From Avena insularis (Eukaryota; Streptophyta; Magnoliopsida; Poales; Poaceae), in NCBI GenBank assembly GCA_023614405.1, contig CM042693.1, positions 160,348,731 to 160,412,730 on the forward strand: a DNA stretch of 64,000 nucleotides, read 5' to 3'. Below, one piece after another: positions 1 to 10,663 of this stretch. Every line of letters begins with the position of its first letter. Positions within the stretch are counted from its first letter, which is position 1. The position numbers were made by a program, and so were the translations under genes. Below the pieces are notes generated by a model that was not told the origin of the DNA, did not search any database, and worked only from the letters and a program-made list of their open reading frames with translations.

Positions 1-401
1 AGCCTTGGTCTTCTTTGTCGGTGCGGCAACTTTCTTACCACCCTTCTTGAAGTTTCCCTTTTGCTTAGACTTGCCTTTCTTGAATTTTGTGGTCTTATTG
101 ACCATCAACACTTGGTTCTCTTTCTTGATCTCCACTTCTGCAGATTTCAACATGGAAAAGATTTCTGGCAACTGCTTGTTCATGCTTTGCATATTGTAGT
201 TCATCACAAAGTTCTTGTAACTTGGTGGTAGTGATTGGAGGACACGGTAAATCCCCAAAGCATTAGGAATCACTATACCCAAGCTTTGGAGTTTGTTTGC
301 GTGCCCAGACATCTTAAGCACATGCTCACTGACGGAGCTGCCCTCTTCCATCTTGTAGTTAAAGAACTTTTCAGAAGCCTCATAACTCTCAACTGCCACG
401 T
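1..401 (-). pseudogene. Copia A1 gag, C-terminal half (split by LARD insertion)
   Basis: Read on the minus strand from 401 down to 1, this is an open frame with no stop that runs off the left edge. It encodes the second half of an Angela/BARE/WIS-like Copia Gag: the segment VESYEASEKFFNYKMEEG, then SVSEHVLKMSGHANKLQSLG, then a Lys-rich stretch that in this family precedes the zinc knuckle (not reached here). Gag would form the cytoplasmic virus-like particle. The first half is at 9144-9473 on the same strand; the two are separated by the LARD at 402-9143 and are in the same frame across the target duplication, so gag was open when it was hit. Membership in the Copia Gag (UBN2-type) family is recognition from sequence; confidence is high for Copia gag and moderate for the family name. 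Confidence 0.88.
397..401. repeat. Target site duplication CACGT, left copy
   Basis: CACGT lies immediately left of the LARD 5' LTR (TGTAGCATCCC at 402) and is repeated at 9144-9148 directly after its 3' LTR. The perfect 5-bp match fixes both ends of the insertion. Confidence 0.93.
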
Positions 402-1372
402 TGTAGCATCCCAATTGTCTAACAATTGCAATGGACGACTTGGACGACTTGGAGCATAGTTTCGAGGTTATGGACGACTTGGAGCACAGTTTCTCGATCA
501 TAGACAAGCATAACTAAAGTACCGCTTTTAATTTGACTAAGTATCTGACTAGTAAATAGTGCAACACTCATGGAATGGATAATAAAACTGCCAACGGATG
601 GGGGGAGGTTGTTCGTCCGCTTCCTCGTCGGTAAGCGAGGAGGAGGATGGATCTGTGGATATTACCGTTATAACTGTTATAACTGTTGTTATTAATTCAC
701 GGACATCCGTCTATCTCTGGTTAGGCGGATGGTTAGCGAGTATCTATAGAATTGCTAGGGTTTATCTTTTGCTGCAATTGCGTCACCCCAGGTTGTGTCC
801 CCTTTAGAGGCATAAAGACTTGCTGAAAATTCCCTAGGGTCTCACACGATAAATTATTGGTTCAGATGAACAGTACATTCGCAAGATGGATACTAGGTGG
901 AAGAGACGACGATGGGCAACGATCATTCGGTAGAGATTCCGAACGGGATCCGGGAGATCTGTATGGATCTGCTTATTTATGGGGCATCTTATGCCGATTT
1001 GCTTCTTATCCGTACTCAGATTTTGTCTTCCGCTCACCGATACTCGATGTTTGATGTATGAGGAGATATCCTAAACTATTATACCTAACTAGGATATTTG
1101 GATCTTGCCAGATGTATGCTATATATTTCCTTTCTTTTAGATGGAATGGCTCGATGTCTGTTGTATGGTGGCTTGCATACATACTCATTTGTGTATGTAG
1201 TTGATCCCTTCGCCTGCCGATTACGCCGCCCGTTCTTGTCCCGATGTTTGGAAATGGTTGGGATGGCCGAAAGGTCTACCTGTGAGTGGAATTTGGGCCC
1301 CACCATACTATTTCAACCATTTCCGTTCATCCAGGCTTGAAACTAGGAGCGTAATTCACCGAGGTAGTTACA
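402..1372 (+). repeat. LARD 5' LTR with large internal deletion
   Basis: It starts TGTAGCATCCC and ends GTTACA just before the PBS. The first 32 bases match the start of the 3' LTR (4439-4470); the next recognisable block (from about 467) matches 8222 onward. About 3.75 kb of LTR is therefore missing, with a short filler duplicating the GACGACTTGG unit at the joint (434-470). An ATG at both breakpoints is compatible with microhomology-mediated deletion. Small indels against the 3' LTR cluster between about 860 and 1140. Confidence 0.88.
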
Positions 1373-1374
1373 AT

Positions 1375-1387
1375 TGGTATCAGAGCC
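1375..1387 (+). other. Primer binding site (initiator tRNA-Met)
   Basis: TGGTATCAGAGCC lies two bases after the 5' LTR end. It is complementary to the 3' end of plant initiator methionine tRNA and primes minus-strand DNA synthesis. Confidence 0.9.
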
Positions 1388-4300
1388 ATCCCGACCTTCA
1401 GGGTCTCAGCCAAATGGTCGTTGTCTGTCTAGCAAATATTTTTGGTAGTTTTGTATACTAGGGAAAAACAAAACGTGAGAGTAGGACTGCTTCCACTTTT
1501 CTTCTTACCCAACCACCCATCCTTTTCTGGTAAGGAAGTGCAACGTTTTCAATCCTCTTCTTAAAATTCAAACTAGGATTCACGTGTTCGGCTCAGTACC
1601 ATAGAAAGTGTGTGTGTGTGCGTGTGTAATTCCTTGTCTATCTGTTGCATCCAACATGTTATCTTTATCTGCCTTTTGGTTATCAACTGTTGGTACATTC
1701 CATACTGACAGGCTTTTGCAAACCGTCGCGATCCATCTGACTCCTTGTTAACCGGTGCCATCTTTTTAAGGGTGTCCTTCCTTCTAGCAACTCCACCTTC
1801 TGTGTAAGCATCAGTTGCTAATCTCTACCTGATAAGTGATTTTGTGCATCTATTGGTATTTTAATGCCGGAAAATGCGGAAAAATTTTCTTTGATACATC
1901 TGTGTTTCCACACACCTTTTCAGTCGTGTGTGAGACATCATCTATCTTCCTTTTATCAGCATGTCCAGGCTAACTCATTCTTTTGTCACCGGCGCTTAAT
2001 CCTGGAGTTTTGTTTCATCTCCTTTTCTCTTGGGCTAATTACATAACGTGTGTCGATCCGATGCTGATGATTGTAATTTGGCTCTCGGCATAGCTATATT
2101 CCACTCATGATAAGTGTCGATTGGAATATGGAAAAATGCTATCAACCGTCACCATCTGGAGGATAAGGTTAGCTCCTGTGATTTTGAGTACACCGTGATC
2201 ATATCGATGCATATTCAAGCATCTTTGGCAAACCGGAGTTTCTCAAAGCACTACGGCGGTCTATCATCTGTTCATCATGCTGCACATCTTTTTGAACTCC
2301 ATATCTGCAAAATTCTCTTTGGGACGAGGGGATTGCATCTTTTCGTCTCTGATAGCTTTGCTTAAGGTATGATCTATCATCTTTTCTTGATCCAAGATCT
2401 CTTTATCTTTGTAACCGGTGATCCGATCGACAATGCGAACCAGGTGTCATCTCTTTTTCTTCCGAAGGACCAGATAATCTATTCTTCCAGTGCATCTTCT
2501 TCAACACGAACCCGTGCTCTTAATATTGATCTTTCTAAGAGCGTTGAGCTCAGGAAGTGTTCGAGCATTTGTTCGTTTCTCCCGCCTCTTGAACTTGATA
2601 TTCTGGGAATATCTTGTTAATCCATGGTGGTATATGTTGATAATATGCTTGCCTATTTCCATATCAATGGAAGGACATGGAAGATCATCTGTGTCTTTTT
2701 CTCTCAAGTTTCGTGAACACTGCCTGTGTGCAAAGTCTTAAAGCGTGAATTCTGGCTTCTTAAAGTCACCTATCTCGACCACGTCCTTCTGCTAAATAGA
2801 TCGCTTCAATTCTGGAATCAGCAAGTCCATTGTTAATTCCATCTTCCATCTTCAATCAAATCCAGAGTTGTTCCTTGAAGGCAAGTTATCATCGTCGTTC
2901 CGCCGAAGATTTTCCTCAAGACTGCTAAATCTCTCGCAATCATTTCAAGAAGAACATGGAGTTCTTTCACCTCAGTCTCGTCAAGTAATCTCTGGAAACC
3001 TTCTCGCTCTATCGTCTATGCTCAATCCACCGGAGGCCATGAAGACTTTTCAGATCTTTCGTAATCCTTCTGTGCAAGTGGTGCTATCTTTTTCTTTATC
3101 TGTGGAATCTTGCAGTTGTCTCCGTGATCTTCCTTCATATCTTTCCGGTGGCTTGGTACTTCAGACATGACGACAACATCATCATCTTTATCTATCTATG
3201 AATCCAGCGAATCATTTGCATCTATCCTTGTTTTTTAACGGAGTTCCATGAGCTCTTCTTATCAATACCTTCAGTCTGTTTTGCTAGTTGGGTTGGCATG
3301 GTTTTCTTATTCATGTGCGGAGTAATGCTTTGAGTGCGGGATGGAGTAGCTACCATACCACTACTCTTATCATTCGCTCTTGTACATTGAATTGGTGAAT
3401 TAATGTGATTCACTCATTCCACGGAAGTTAGAAGTGGCCTTTATCCCTCGATACTTTTACTTCCGTCTTTGTTCTCCGGAGTGCTCTCTCGAAGAAAGTA
3501 ATCAATAATCTCTTGTTGGTGATCTCGCCCTTTCTACACGGAGCAAAATCCTCAATTATCTGGTGGCAACAAACGCAAGCTCTTTTCTATCCTCATCTTT
3601 CTACCGGTGCTTAACATCCCCAAACAAGATGGAAGGAAACTATCTCTCTTTGTTCCATCAATTCGTTTTCTGTGGTAAAGCCAGTTATGGTTGATGCCAT
3701 CAGCCGCAAATCTATTGCGTTAGCCTCAAGGCTAAAGAAAGCAATAAGTATCTCTACAATAAACTCCAGATCCTCCATATTCTTTGCTTCTCGGGATTCT
3801 ACCATGATCTGGCTTCACATCCATCTCTGGAAGTTATATCCGCGCACCTCAATTGCGTGATCCTTTGGTTCTTACCGGCGCAACAAGAATCTAATCCGAC
3901 GGTGTCTAACTAAATCTTTCTGTTGATATCAAGGCACTCTATTGTTTGAAGGCAATAGTGTTTCCGAACTTCATTTCTCAAATCTGAGCGAGGATACGAT
4001 GCTATTGTCATAGTAGTTCAAAACCTCTCCAACCTAGTTCTTTTCTTCCGGCGAGACAAAGATTCATCCTCTCTAGTATCAGTAAATCTTTAATCGTAAC
4101 GGTGTGTCTTTCTTCATCCATGATACATCATCTTTTCCTTTTCTTTCACAAGTGTTTCTGTTCTCTTATCATGTTTCTTGCGAAACCGGAGCTATGTCCA
4201 CCCTATCCTTCTTGTCTCACGACAATCCTTCAACTCTTCTAACCCGTTGTTTCTCAAGCAAAACGCAAGACTCGCAACAAGTCTAGCAAGTTTTGCAAGG

Positions 4301-4400
4301 TGTAGTGGTCGCACCATTCCGTTCTTCATCATCCTGGGAACGCAAGGATCACCTTCGTTCCGAACACCCGCCTCTTCTTGTGTTGTTCTCTTTTTCCTAG
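1388..4400 (+). other. LARD internal region, non-coding
   Basis: This is about 3 kb of mixed-composition DNA with only short ORFs on either strand and no gag zinc knuckle, protease DTG, RT or integrase motifs. In published LARDs such internal domains are conserved as structured RNA rather than protein. I see no long repeats except a GT run at 1608-1627. Confidence 0.75.
1608..1627. repeat. GT microsatellite
   Basis: An almost perfect GT dinucleotide run with one C interruption at 1621, inside the LARD internal region. Confidence 0.85.
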
Positions 4401-4438
4401 GAATCTCGGGGCGAGATTCTTGTTTAGTGGGGGAGAGT
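4401..4438 (+). other. LARD stem-loop and polypurine tract
   Basis: A perfect 8-bp inverted repeat (GAATCTCG, 3-nt spacer, CGAGATTC; 4401-4419) lies 19 nt before the 3' LTR. The gap contains the purine-rich tract GTGGGGGAGAG (4428-4437 region) that would prime plus-strand synthesis. The same stem at the same distance occurs in the Tekay-type element at 52926 and 62185. Confidence 0.8.
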
Positions 4439-7400
4439 TGTAGCATCCCAATTGTCTAACAATTGCAATGCTACTAGCCTAGTCTATATAGATGCTACTT
4501 CCTACATATAATTGTTGCATCATCATTATATCATGCTCATGTCATCATGCCACCTTGCATTTGAGCATCATATAAAACCCTTTTCCATTTGGTTCTTATC
4601 TCATATGCATTATTAATTGTATTTGCCTCTTGATATTGTATTTGGTTGTTGATATATTGTTTAATGCCCAAGTTGAGTTGGGGGCATATCTTTTAGTCCA
4701 CTCCATCACCTTTCTTTCACCACCTTATAATTCCACCATCCAACTAATGTGAGATTTACATTTTATTTTGATTTACCTCTAGCTCATGTGGGTTGGGATG
4801 GATCCAATTCTATTGTCCACATGCTCTCATCTTAGCATCATGTTGTTTTCACATTATTGGTTTATGAGAGCCACATGGCCACCTTTGCATGCCTTGTGAG
4901 TGGAACCCTTTTCCTAGCTTCCATATGGTTTATTATGGAATTATGCTCATGTTGGGATATTTTTGGGACTATTAAACATCTAGTGGAATATACACACTAG
5001 CAAGTCCCAATTATAATCAATTGTGATCATCTCCATCTACTCCACTTGGAACTTTCTCTTAAATCCTTTTGCTTAGGCCTTACTCCACATTTTGGAATGC
5101 ATAAGTATAAATGCTATGGATATTCATTTTTGTTCTCACAAGAGGAAACCTAGCATTTAATGCATTTGCATGGGCCATGCAACCATCACCAACTTTGGTC
5201 ATCTTTTGGTTTTATTTGAATTCTTGAGTGGTTCATCTCTAACTCTATCCGTTCTTTTGGGCTTGATCTATTTTGATCTTGCTCAAACCCCATCACCATC
5301 TCCATCCATGCCATCACCACCTTTTCCTTCTCTTCTCTCTTTAGACTATATCTTGCTTGAGCTTGTCTTACTCATGCTTGATCTAGTAAAAAAGAACCAC
5401 TCCATCTATCTCTCTCTTTAAACCTAAACCAAACACTCATCTCTCCTCTCTTTACCATCCTCCCTACACCTCTACCCCATCCAACACCATACCCCTCCTC
5501 TCTCTCTTCCATCTAACCCTAAGCCCCCTCCCTCATCTAACCCTAAACCTTCCTCACCCTCTCCTCTTCACCTATGCCGAGCCTCCCCTTGCTGGACCAC
5601 CTGGCCACCCTCTCTCCCTGGCCACCTCACCCCTGCCCTAGCTACCATCATACCAAACCCTAACCCGAGCCTACCCTCTCTCCCTCTCTTCTCTCCCTGC
5701 CTTGTGGCCCCCTAGCCCGAGCCTGCCCCTGCCTCCTTGGCCTCGCCCTCTGGTCCCACCTGGAAGCCCCCCATGCACCTGTCCTGGCCGACCCAAGCAC
5801 GTGAGGAGGGGAGGAGAGAAAGGTGGCACCGAGGCCACCTTTTCCCATCTATCCCATCTCCCCACGGCACCCCTCTCCCCTCGCTACCACCACCTCACGG
5901 TCCTCTGCATCTCCAGATCTGCCGAGGCGCCTGCCGCTCCCCTCTCTTCTCCATCGCTTAGCTAACCATCGCTGCCACTGCCGGCCAAGGCCCACTGCAG
6001 TCTGAGGAGGCGTGGTGTTGTGGTCCGAGGAAGGACAGAGATCCCAGCGTCGCCTCAGACATGCAGCGAGGAGGAGGAGCCCCAAAGCCTGAACACCGTG
6101 GCCTCCGACGTGAAACCCTAGCTCCGGCCGTCTCGCTGTCTCCCTGCCCCAGCCCGGGCGATCCGACCACGCCAACCAACTCTCGGTGAGCTACCCAACC
6201 CCTAGACATCCTCGTCGTCGAGCCTTGCCACAGTGGACAATCAATCCAACAAACGCCCGCGTCTTGGCGGGCGGCGACGCTTTCTCCTCGCCATAGCGTC
6301 GCGTAAGCCCCATCTAGTCCCCGTCCGCCTCCCAGACACTAACCCTAGCCCACCGCAGCGGCTGCCGCCTCACAAGGCACGCCCGGATCCCGGATCGAAT
6401 CCAGCGTCAGCGTCACAGGCGAGCACCGACCGTCCTCCGTCATGGAGAAGAGGAACAGTACGGCCGCACTTTTTGCCGATAACCCCCTGCTGCTTTGCGT
6501 GTGCAACCCGCGGTCCAGCCTGGCCCATCTGTCTGTCTCGGTGAAGTTTTGCGGAAAAGCCCTCTGTTTTCTCTGGCGTAACCGCGGCTCCAGCCCGCTG
6601 GCAGCCCACGCGTTCGCTGACACGCGGGTCCGTGTGTGCCGTGGCCCCACATGTCATTCGCTTGAGCTAGATTAGGCCGCGGTGTAAAATGTTTTCTGTG
6701 CGCTGTGGAGTCCCAATCAGCACTGGCCCCACCTGTCAGTGGCTAGGGTTAGCTGTTCCTGAGTACAAAAAGACTTTCTGTATATCTGTTTTAATTCAAA
6801 TCTTTTTCAAATTATTTCAAATTCAAATTTATTTCTGTTTTTAAATAACTTTTAAAATACAAACCCAATTAATACAAATAATATATGTTTTCAAATCAGA
6901 AAAATGTGAGGAATTCAAATATGCTATCCAAATATATATTTTGAACACTTAAATTTTCAAGTTGATTTAAATTACAACAAAATGCCCTTTTGTCTTAAAT
7001 AATTCATAACTTTTGATTTATAAGTCCAAATTTAACAAATGATATGTCTAAAATGATTAGCTCGACGAGACCTTTCTGTTTATGCATTCCTTTGTCTGTT
7101 TTGCAGCATGCATCATATAATTATAATGTGTACAGCAACTAATATGAGAATAAAATGGGGCCAAAACTCAATTAAATGATTTATTCTTGTATTCCACACC
7201 TCACCCATGCCATGCTACTTTATTGCCATGCAAATTGTGCATCATTCATCATGGCATGATTGTTTGCTTGTCGCATTTATTCATATGCTTGTGCACCTTA
7301 ATTATGTTGTCCCTTGTTTGTTTGGTTCTTCTTCGACTAGACGCTGAGCAGGGGATATATCAAGAGAACCAGGAGCACTACCCAGATCCATCCCTTGCTT

Positions 7401-9143
7401 CAACTGAGCTGCCAGGCAAACACTACCACATGCTTGCATACATATAGTACCTATTGCCTCTATCTTATTCTTGCATTATTGAGTCGCGACTGCATTAATT
7501 TGAATCCCAAGTATTGCATAGCCTTTACTTTTAAACCCCACCGAAGCTTGTTCCTCCATCCCATGAGCCATTACTACAGGAGTTGTTTGAGCCATGCAGT
7601 CGAGAACAACATGTGTAGGGTATGTGAGTGTCTGTTGGATAACGAGGTACCTAAACAACTTAACCTGAGTAGTAATGGGATAACTAATGAAAGTGGCATC
7701 GGTGAGCCATATTCGCTATTTGGTTTTTCAGGCTCACTTGTGTCCTGTGAGGACCCAGTACTTGATTCCTGTTCCTTGAATATTCGCTATCCACATCCGG
7801 GAGGCTTATGAACCCCCCGAGCGAGCTTGATTCATTCTTATTTCTTGGGGCCACAAACTAGTTTGAGGTTTTATTTACTATCCGGTACTTATGCCATGTT
7901 TTACTGCTTTATCTAAATTGTGCGAGGTAACGCATAATCGCATCGCTTTAGGAAAGCGGATTGTTTTCATGGTGTCGACAAGCCCAGTCATTTTCGGTTC
8001 CGTCATTCACAGCCACTTGGCGCAAACCTTGAGGCCGTCGAGTCACTAACTTCGCTATGGTAGCTCAATGGGGTGGCCCCCTGAAATATTTCTGAATCCT
8101 GTGATCGCTTTGTCGTGAATGCCTCGTTGGGTTTTGATTTGGTTTTTCCGAGGTTGATCGAGTGGGTGTTGCTATTTGTGCACCCCTGCAGGGTAAAACT
8201 TTCTGAAAGCCGTGTCCGCAGTTATGGACGACTTGGAGCATAGTTTCTCGATCATAGACAAGCATAACTAAAGTACCGCTTTTAATTTGACTAAGTATCT
8301 GACTAGTAAATAGTGCAACACTCATGGAATGGATAATAAAACTGCCAACGGATGGGGGGAGGTTGTTCGTCCACTTCCTCGTCGGTAAGCGAGGAGGAGG
8401 ATGGATCTGTGGATATTACCGTTATAACTGTTATAACTGTTGTTATTAATTCACGGACATCCGTCTATCTCTGGTTAGGCGGATGGTTAGCGAGTATCTA
8501 TAGAACTGCTAGGGTTTATCTTTTGCTGCAATTGTGTCACCCCAGGTTGTGTCCCCTTTAGAGGCATAAATACTTGCTGAGTACCCCTAGGGTCTCACAC
8601 GATAAATTATTGGTTCAGATGAATAGGTACATTCGCAAGATGGATACTGGGTGAAAGAGACGGACGATGTGGGCAACGATCATTCGGTGTAGAGATTCCA
8701 GGAACGGGGATCCGGGAGATCTGTGGCGGGATCTGCTTATTTATGGGGCATCTTATGCCGATTTGCTTCTTATCTGTACTCGGATTTTGTCTTCCGCTTC
8801 CGCCTGATACTCTGATGTTTGATGTATGAGGAGATATCCTAAACTATTATACCTAACTAGGATATTTGGATCTTGCCGTATGGCGTTGCTATATTTCCTT
8901 TCTTTTTAGATGGAATGGCTCTGATGTACTGTTGTATGGTGGCTTGCATACATACTCATTTGTGTATGTAGTTGATCCCTTCGCCTGCCGATTACGCCGC
9001 CCGTTCTTGTCCCGATGTTTGGAAATGGTTGGGATGGCCGAAAGGTCTACCTGTGAGTGGCATTTGGGCCCCACCGTACTATTTCAACCATTTCCGTTCA
9101 TCCAGGCTTGAAACTAGGAGCGTAATTCACCGAGGTAGTTACA
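4439..9143 (+). repeat. LARD 3' LTR, full length 4.7 kb
   Basis: It starts TGTAGCATCCC right after the PPT and ends GTAGTTACA at the target duplication. A CT-rich then strongly GC-rich block at about 5430-6700 is followed by an AT-rich block at about 6780-7180. The last 0.9 kb (8222-9143) is the only long part still present in the 5' LTR. Several overlapping proline- or arginine-rich ORFs in 5660-6675 exist on both strands and look like composition effects, so no gene is called. No host gene fragment is recognisable. Confidence 0.85.
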
Positions 9144-9148
9144 CACGT
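9144..9148. repeat. Target site duplication CACGT, right copy
   Basis: Directly follows the LARD 3' LTR end and matches 397-401. Reading A1 gag on the minus strand, the duplication overlaps the codons of the T-H-V segment. Confidence 0.93.
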
Positions 9149-9473
9149 GAGTCCCAAATATCAATTTGAGTTCACGGACAATATCATGTGGGTCATGGTT
9201 CTCAAACCTTTTCTGAAGCTCCGATTCCAAACCATACAAGATAGCACACTGAACTGTGGAGTACTGATTCTTCCGAGCAAGGTAAACGTTCTTTATTTCA
9301 TCGATAGCATCAGCTGCAGGCGGGTCACCCAGCGGTGCATCCAGCACATAGGTCAAATTACCAGCATTGAGGACAATCCTCAAATTGCGGAACCAATCCG
9401 CGAAGTTTCTTCCATTGCTTTTCAACTTTTCTTTCTCTAGGAACGCATTAAAATTTATGGTAGGGGCCGCCAT
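9144..9473 (-). pseudogene. Copia A1 gag, N-terminal half (split by LARD insertion)
   Basis: Translation from the ATG at 9473 (minus strand) begins MAAPTINFNAFLEKEKL and continues through WFRNLRIVLNAGNLTYVLDA to LKLIFGTHV with no stop. This is the N-terminal half of an Angela/BARE/WIS-like Copia Gag. The start is chosen because it follows the leader end typical of the family (GTAGATCAATGGC). The frame continues exactly into 401-1 once the LARD and one target duplication are ignored. The element's PBS (10650-10662) and 5' LTR (10664-12575) lie upstream on the same strand, so this is the start of a regular Copia internal region. Confidence is high for gag. Confidence 0.9.
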
Positions 9474-10649
9474 TGATCTACAACATATTTGCAATAGTTT
9501 AGACTAAGTTTATGAAAAATTGAGTTCTAATTAATAGTTAAATTAATCTAGGTGAACTCCCACTCAAAACAATATCCCTCACATTGTTTTAGTGATCACA
9601 CGAACCAAATCCACCACATCAAAACCGATCATCACGAGAGTTGATGTAGCTTCAATGGCGAACAATCGACATGTTCATCATATCTACTATATGATTCATG
9701 CTTTACCTTTCGGTGATCCGTGTTCCGAGACCATGTCTGTCATGCTAGGCTCGTCAAGATCAAACCTTAGCTTCCGCGTGAGCAAATCTGGCTTGCTCAC
9801 GTTGTATACACTTGCAGAATCTAACACAGCCGATCATCACGTGGTGCTTCGAAACAACAAGCTTTAGCAACGGTGCATACTAAGGATGAACACTTTAAAA
9901 CTTGAAATTAATGTGCATGAGGGATCATCTTATAATGCTACCGTCATTAACTAAGCAATACAAGATGCATAAAGGATTAACATCACATGCAATTCATAAT
10001 ATGTGATATGATATGGCCTTTCTTCTTGTGCTTCCGATCTCCATCTTCAAGCACGAATATGATCTCCATCATCACCGGTATGGCGTCAAGGTCAATGGCG
10101 CCGCTTCATGGTTGTCGTCCACCAGCTTCAACTATTACAACTACTTTGAATAGACACGCGGGTCTTTAACAGAATTTAAAGACAACCATATGGCTCCTGC
10201 CGGTTGCCAACTTACAATAAGGATCATTGCATACATCAAATATAATCACAATCATGGCCATATCACATCATAGCACACCCCTACAAAACAAAGTTAGACG
10301 CCTCTAATTTTCTTTGCATATTTTACGTGGTTTGGGGCTTTCAGTAAGTGTCGATCTAACTTACGAACAAGAACCACAACGTTGATGTTTGAACTATCAA
10401 GTGCCCGTTGTAAATTGGATCTATACTATAATGGGAGAGACAGACACCCGCAAAGCCACTTATGCAATACAAGTTGCATGTTCAGCGTGGAGCAACTCTC
10501 ATGAACGATGTCATGTAAGGTTAGCCCGGGACGCTTCATCCCATCATACCGCAAGATGCAAAGTACACAAGAAGCAATTGATAATAAAAACACCAGCGTC
10601 CATAATGACCATTGTGTTCTACTCGTGCAACAGATCTACATATAGACAC
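9474..10649 (-). other. Copia A1 leader, untranslated
   Basis: About 1.2 kb between the PBS and the gag ATG of A1, minus strand. Only short ORFs are present. Leaders of this family usually carry packaging and dimerisation signals; I do not see an obvious strong hairpin here, unlike the B2 leader. Confidence 0.7.
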
Positions 10650-10662
10650 GGCTCTGATACCA
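10650..10662 (-). other. A1 primer binding site (initiator tRNA-Met)
   Basis: On the plus strand this reads GGCTCTGATACCA, the reverse complement of TGGTATCAGAGCC. It lies one base inside the A1 LTR end. Confidence 0.92.
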
Positions 10663-10663
10663 C

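Larger units (their letters stand above)
402..9143 (+). mobile_element. LARD-like non-autonomous LTR retrotransposon
   Basis: The element has a 5' LTR (402-1372), a PBS matching initiator tRNA-Met, a 3.1-kb internal region without gag or pol, a purine-rich tract, and a 4.7-kb 3' LTR (4439-9143). It is bounded by a perfect CACGT target duplication. Very long LTRs around about 3 kb of non-coding internal DNA match the published LARD architecture of Triticeae (for example Sukkula), but I could not assign a named family. The TGTAGCATCCC start, GTTACA end and stem-loop before the PPT suggest a Gypsy, probably chromovirus-type, origin. It would depend on proteins supplied in trans. It sits inside the gag of Copia A1, which sits inside the Athila-like LTR, so it is the youngest layer of the left nest. 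Confidence 0.85.

Noticed and set aside
1375..1387. tRNA gene candidates near the PBS sequences
   Set aside because: Only the short complement of the tRNA 3' end is present; no cloverleaf or Pol III boxes.
5660..6675. Several overlapping ORFs in the LARD 3' LTR, considered as a captured host gene
   Set aside because: Many frames on both strands are open together, no domain is recognisable, and the 5' LTR lacks this segment, so capture cannot be supported.
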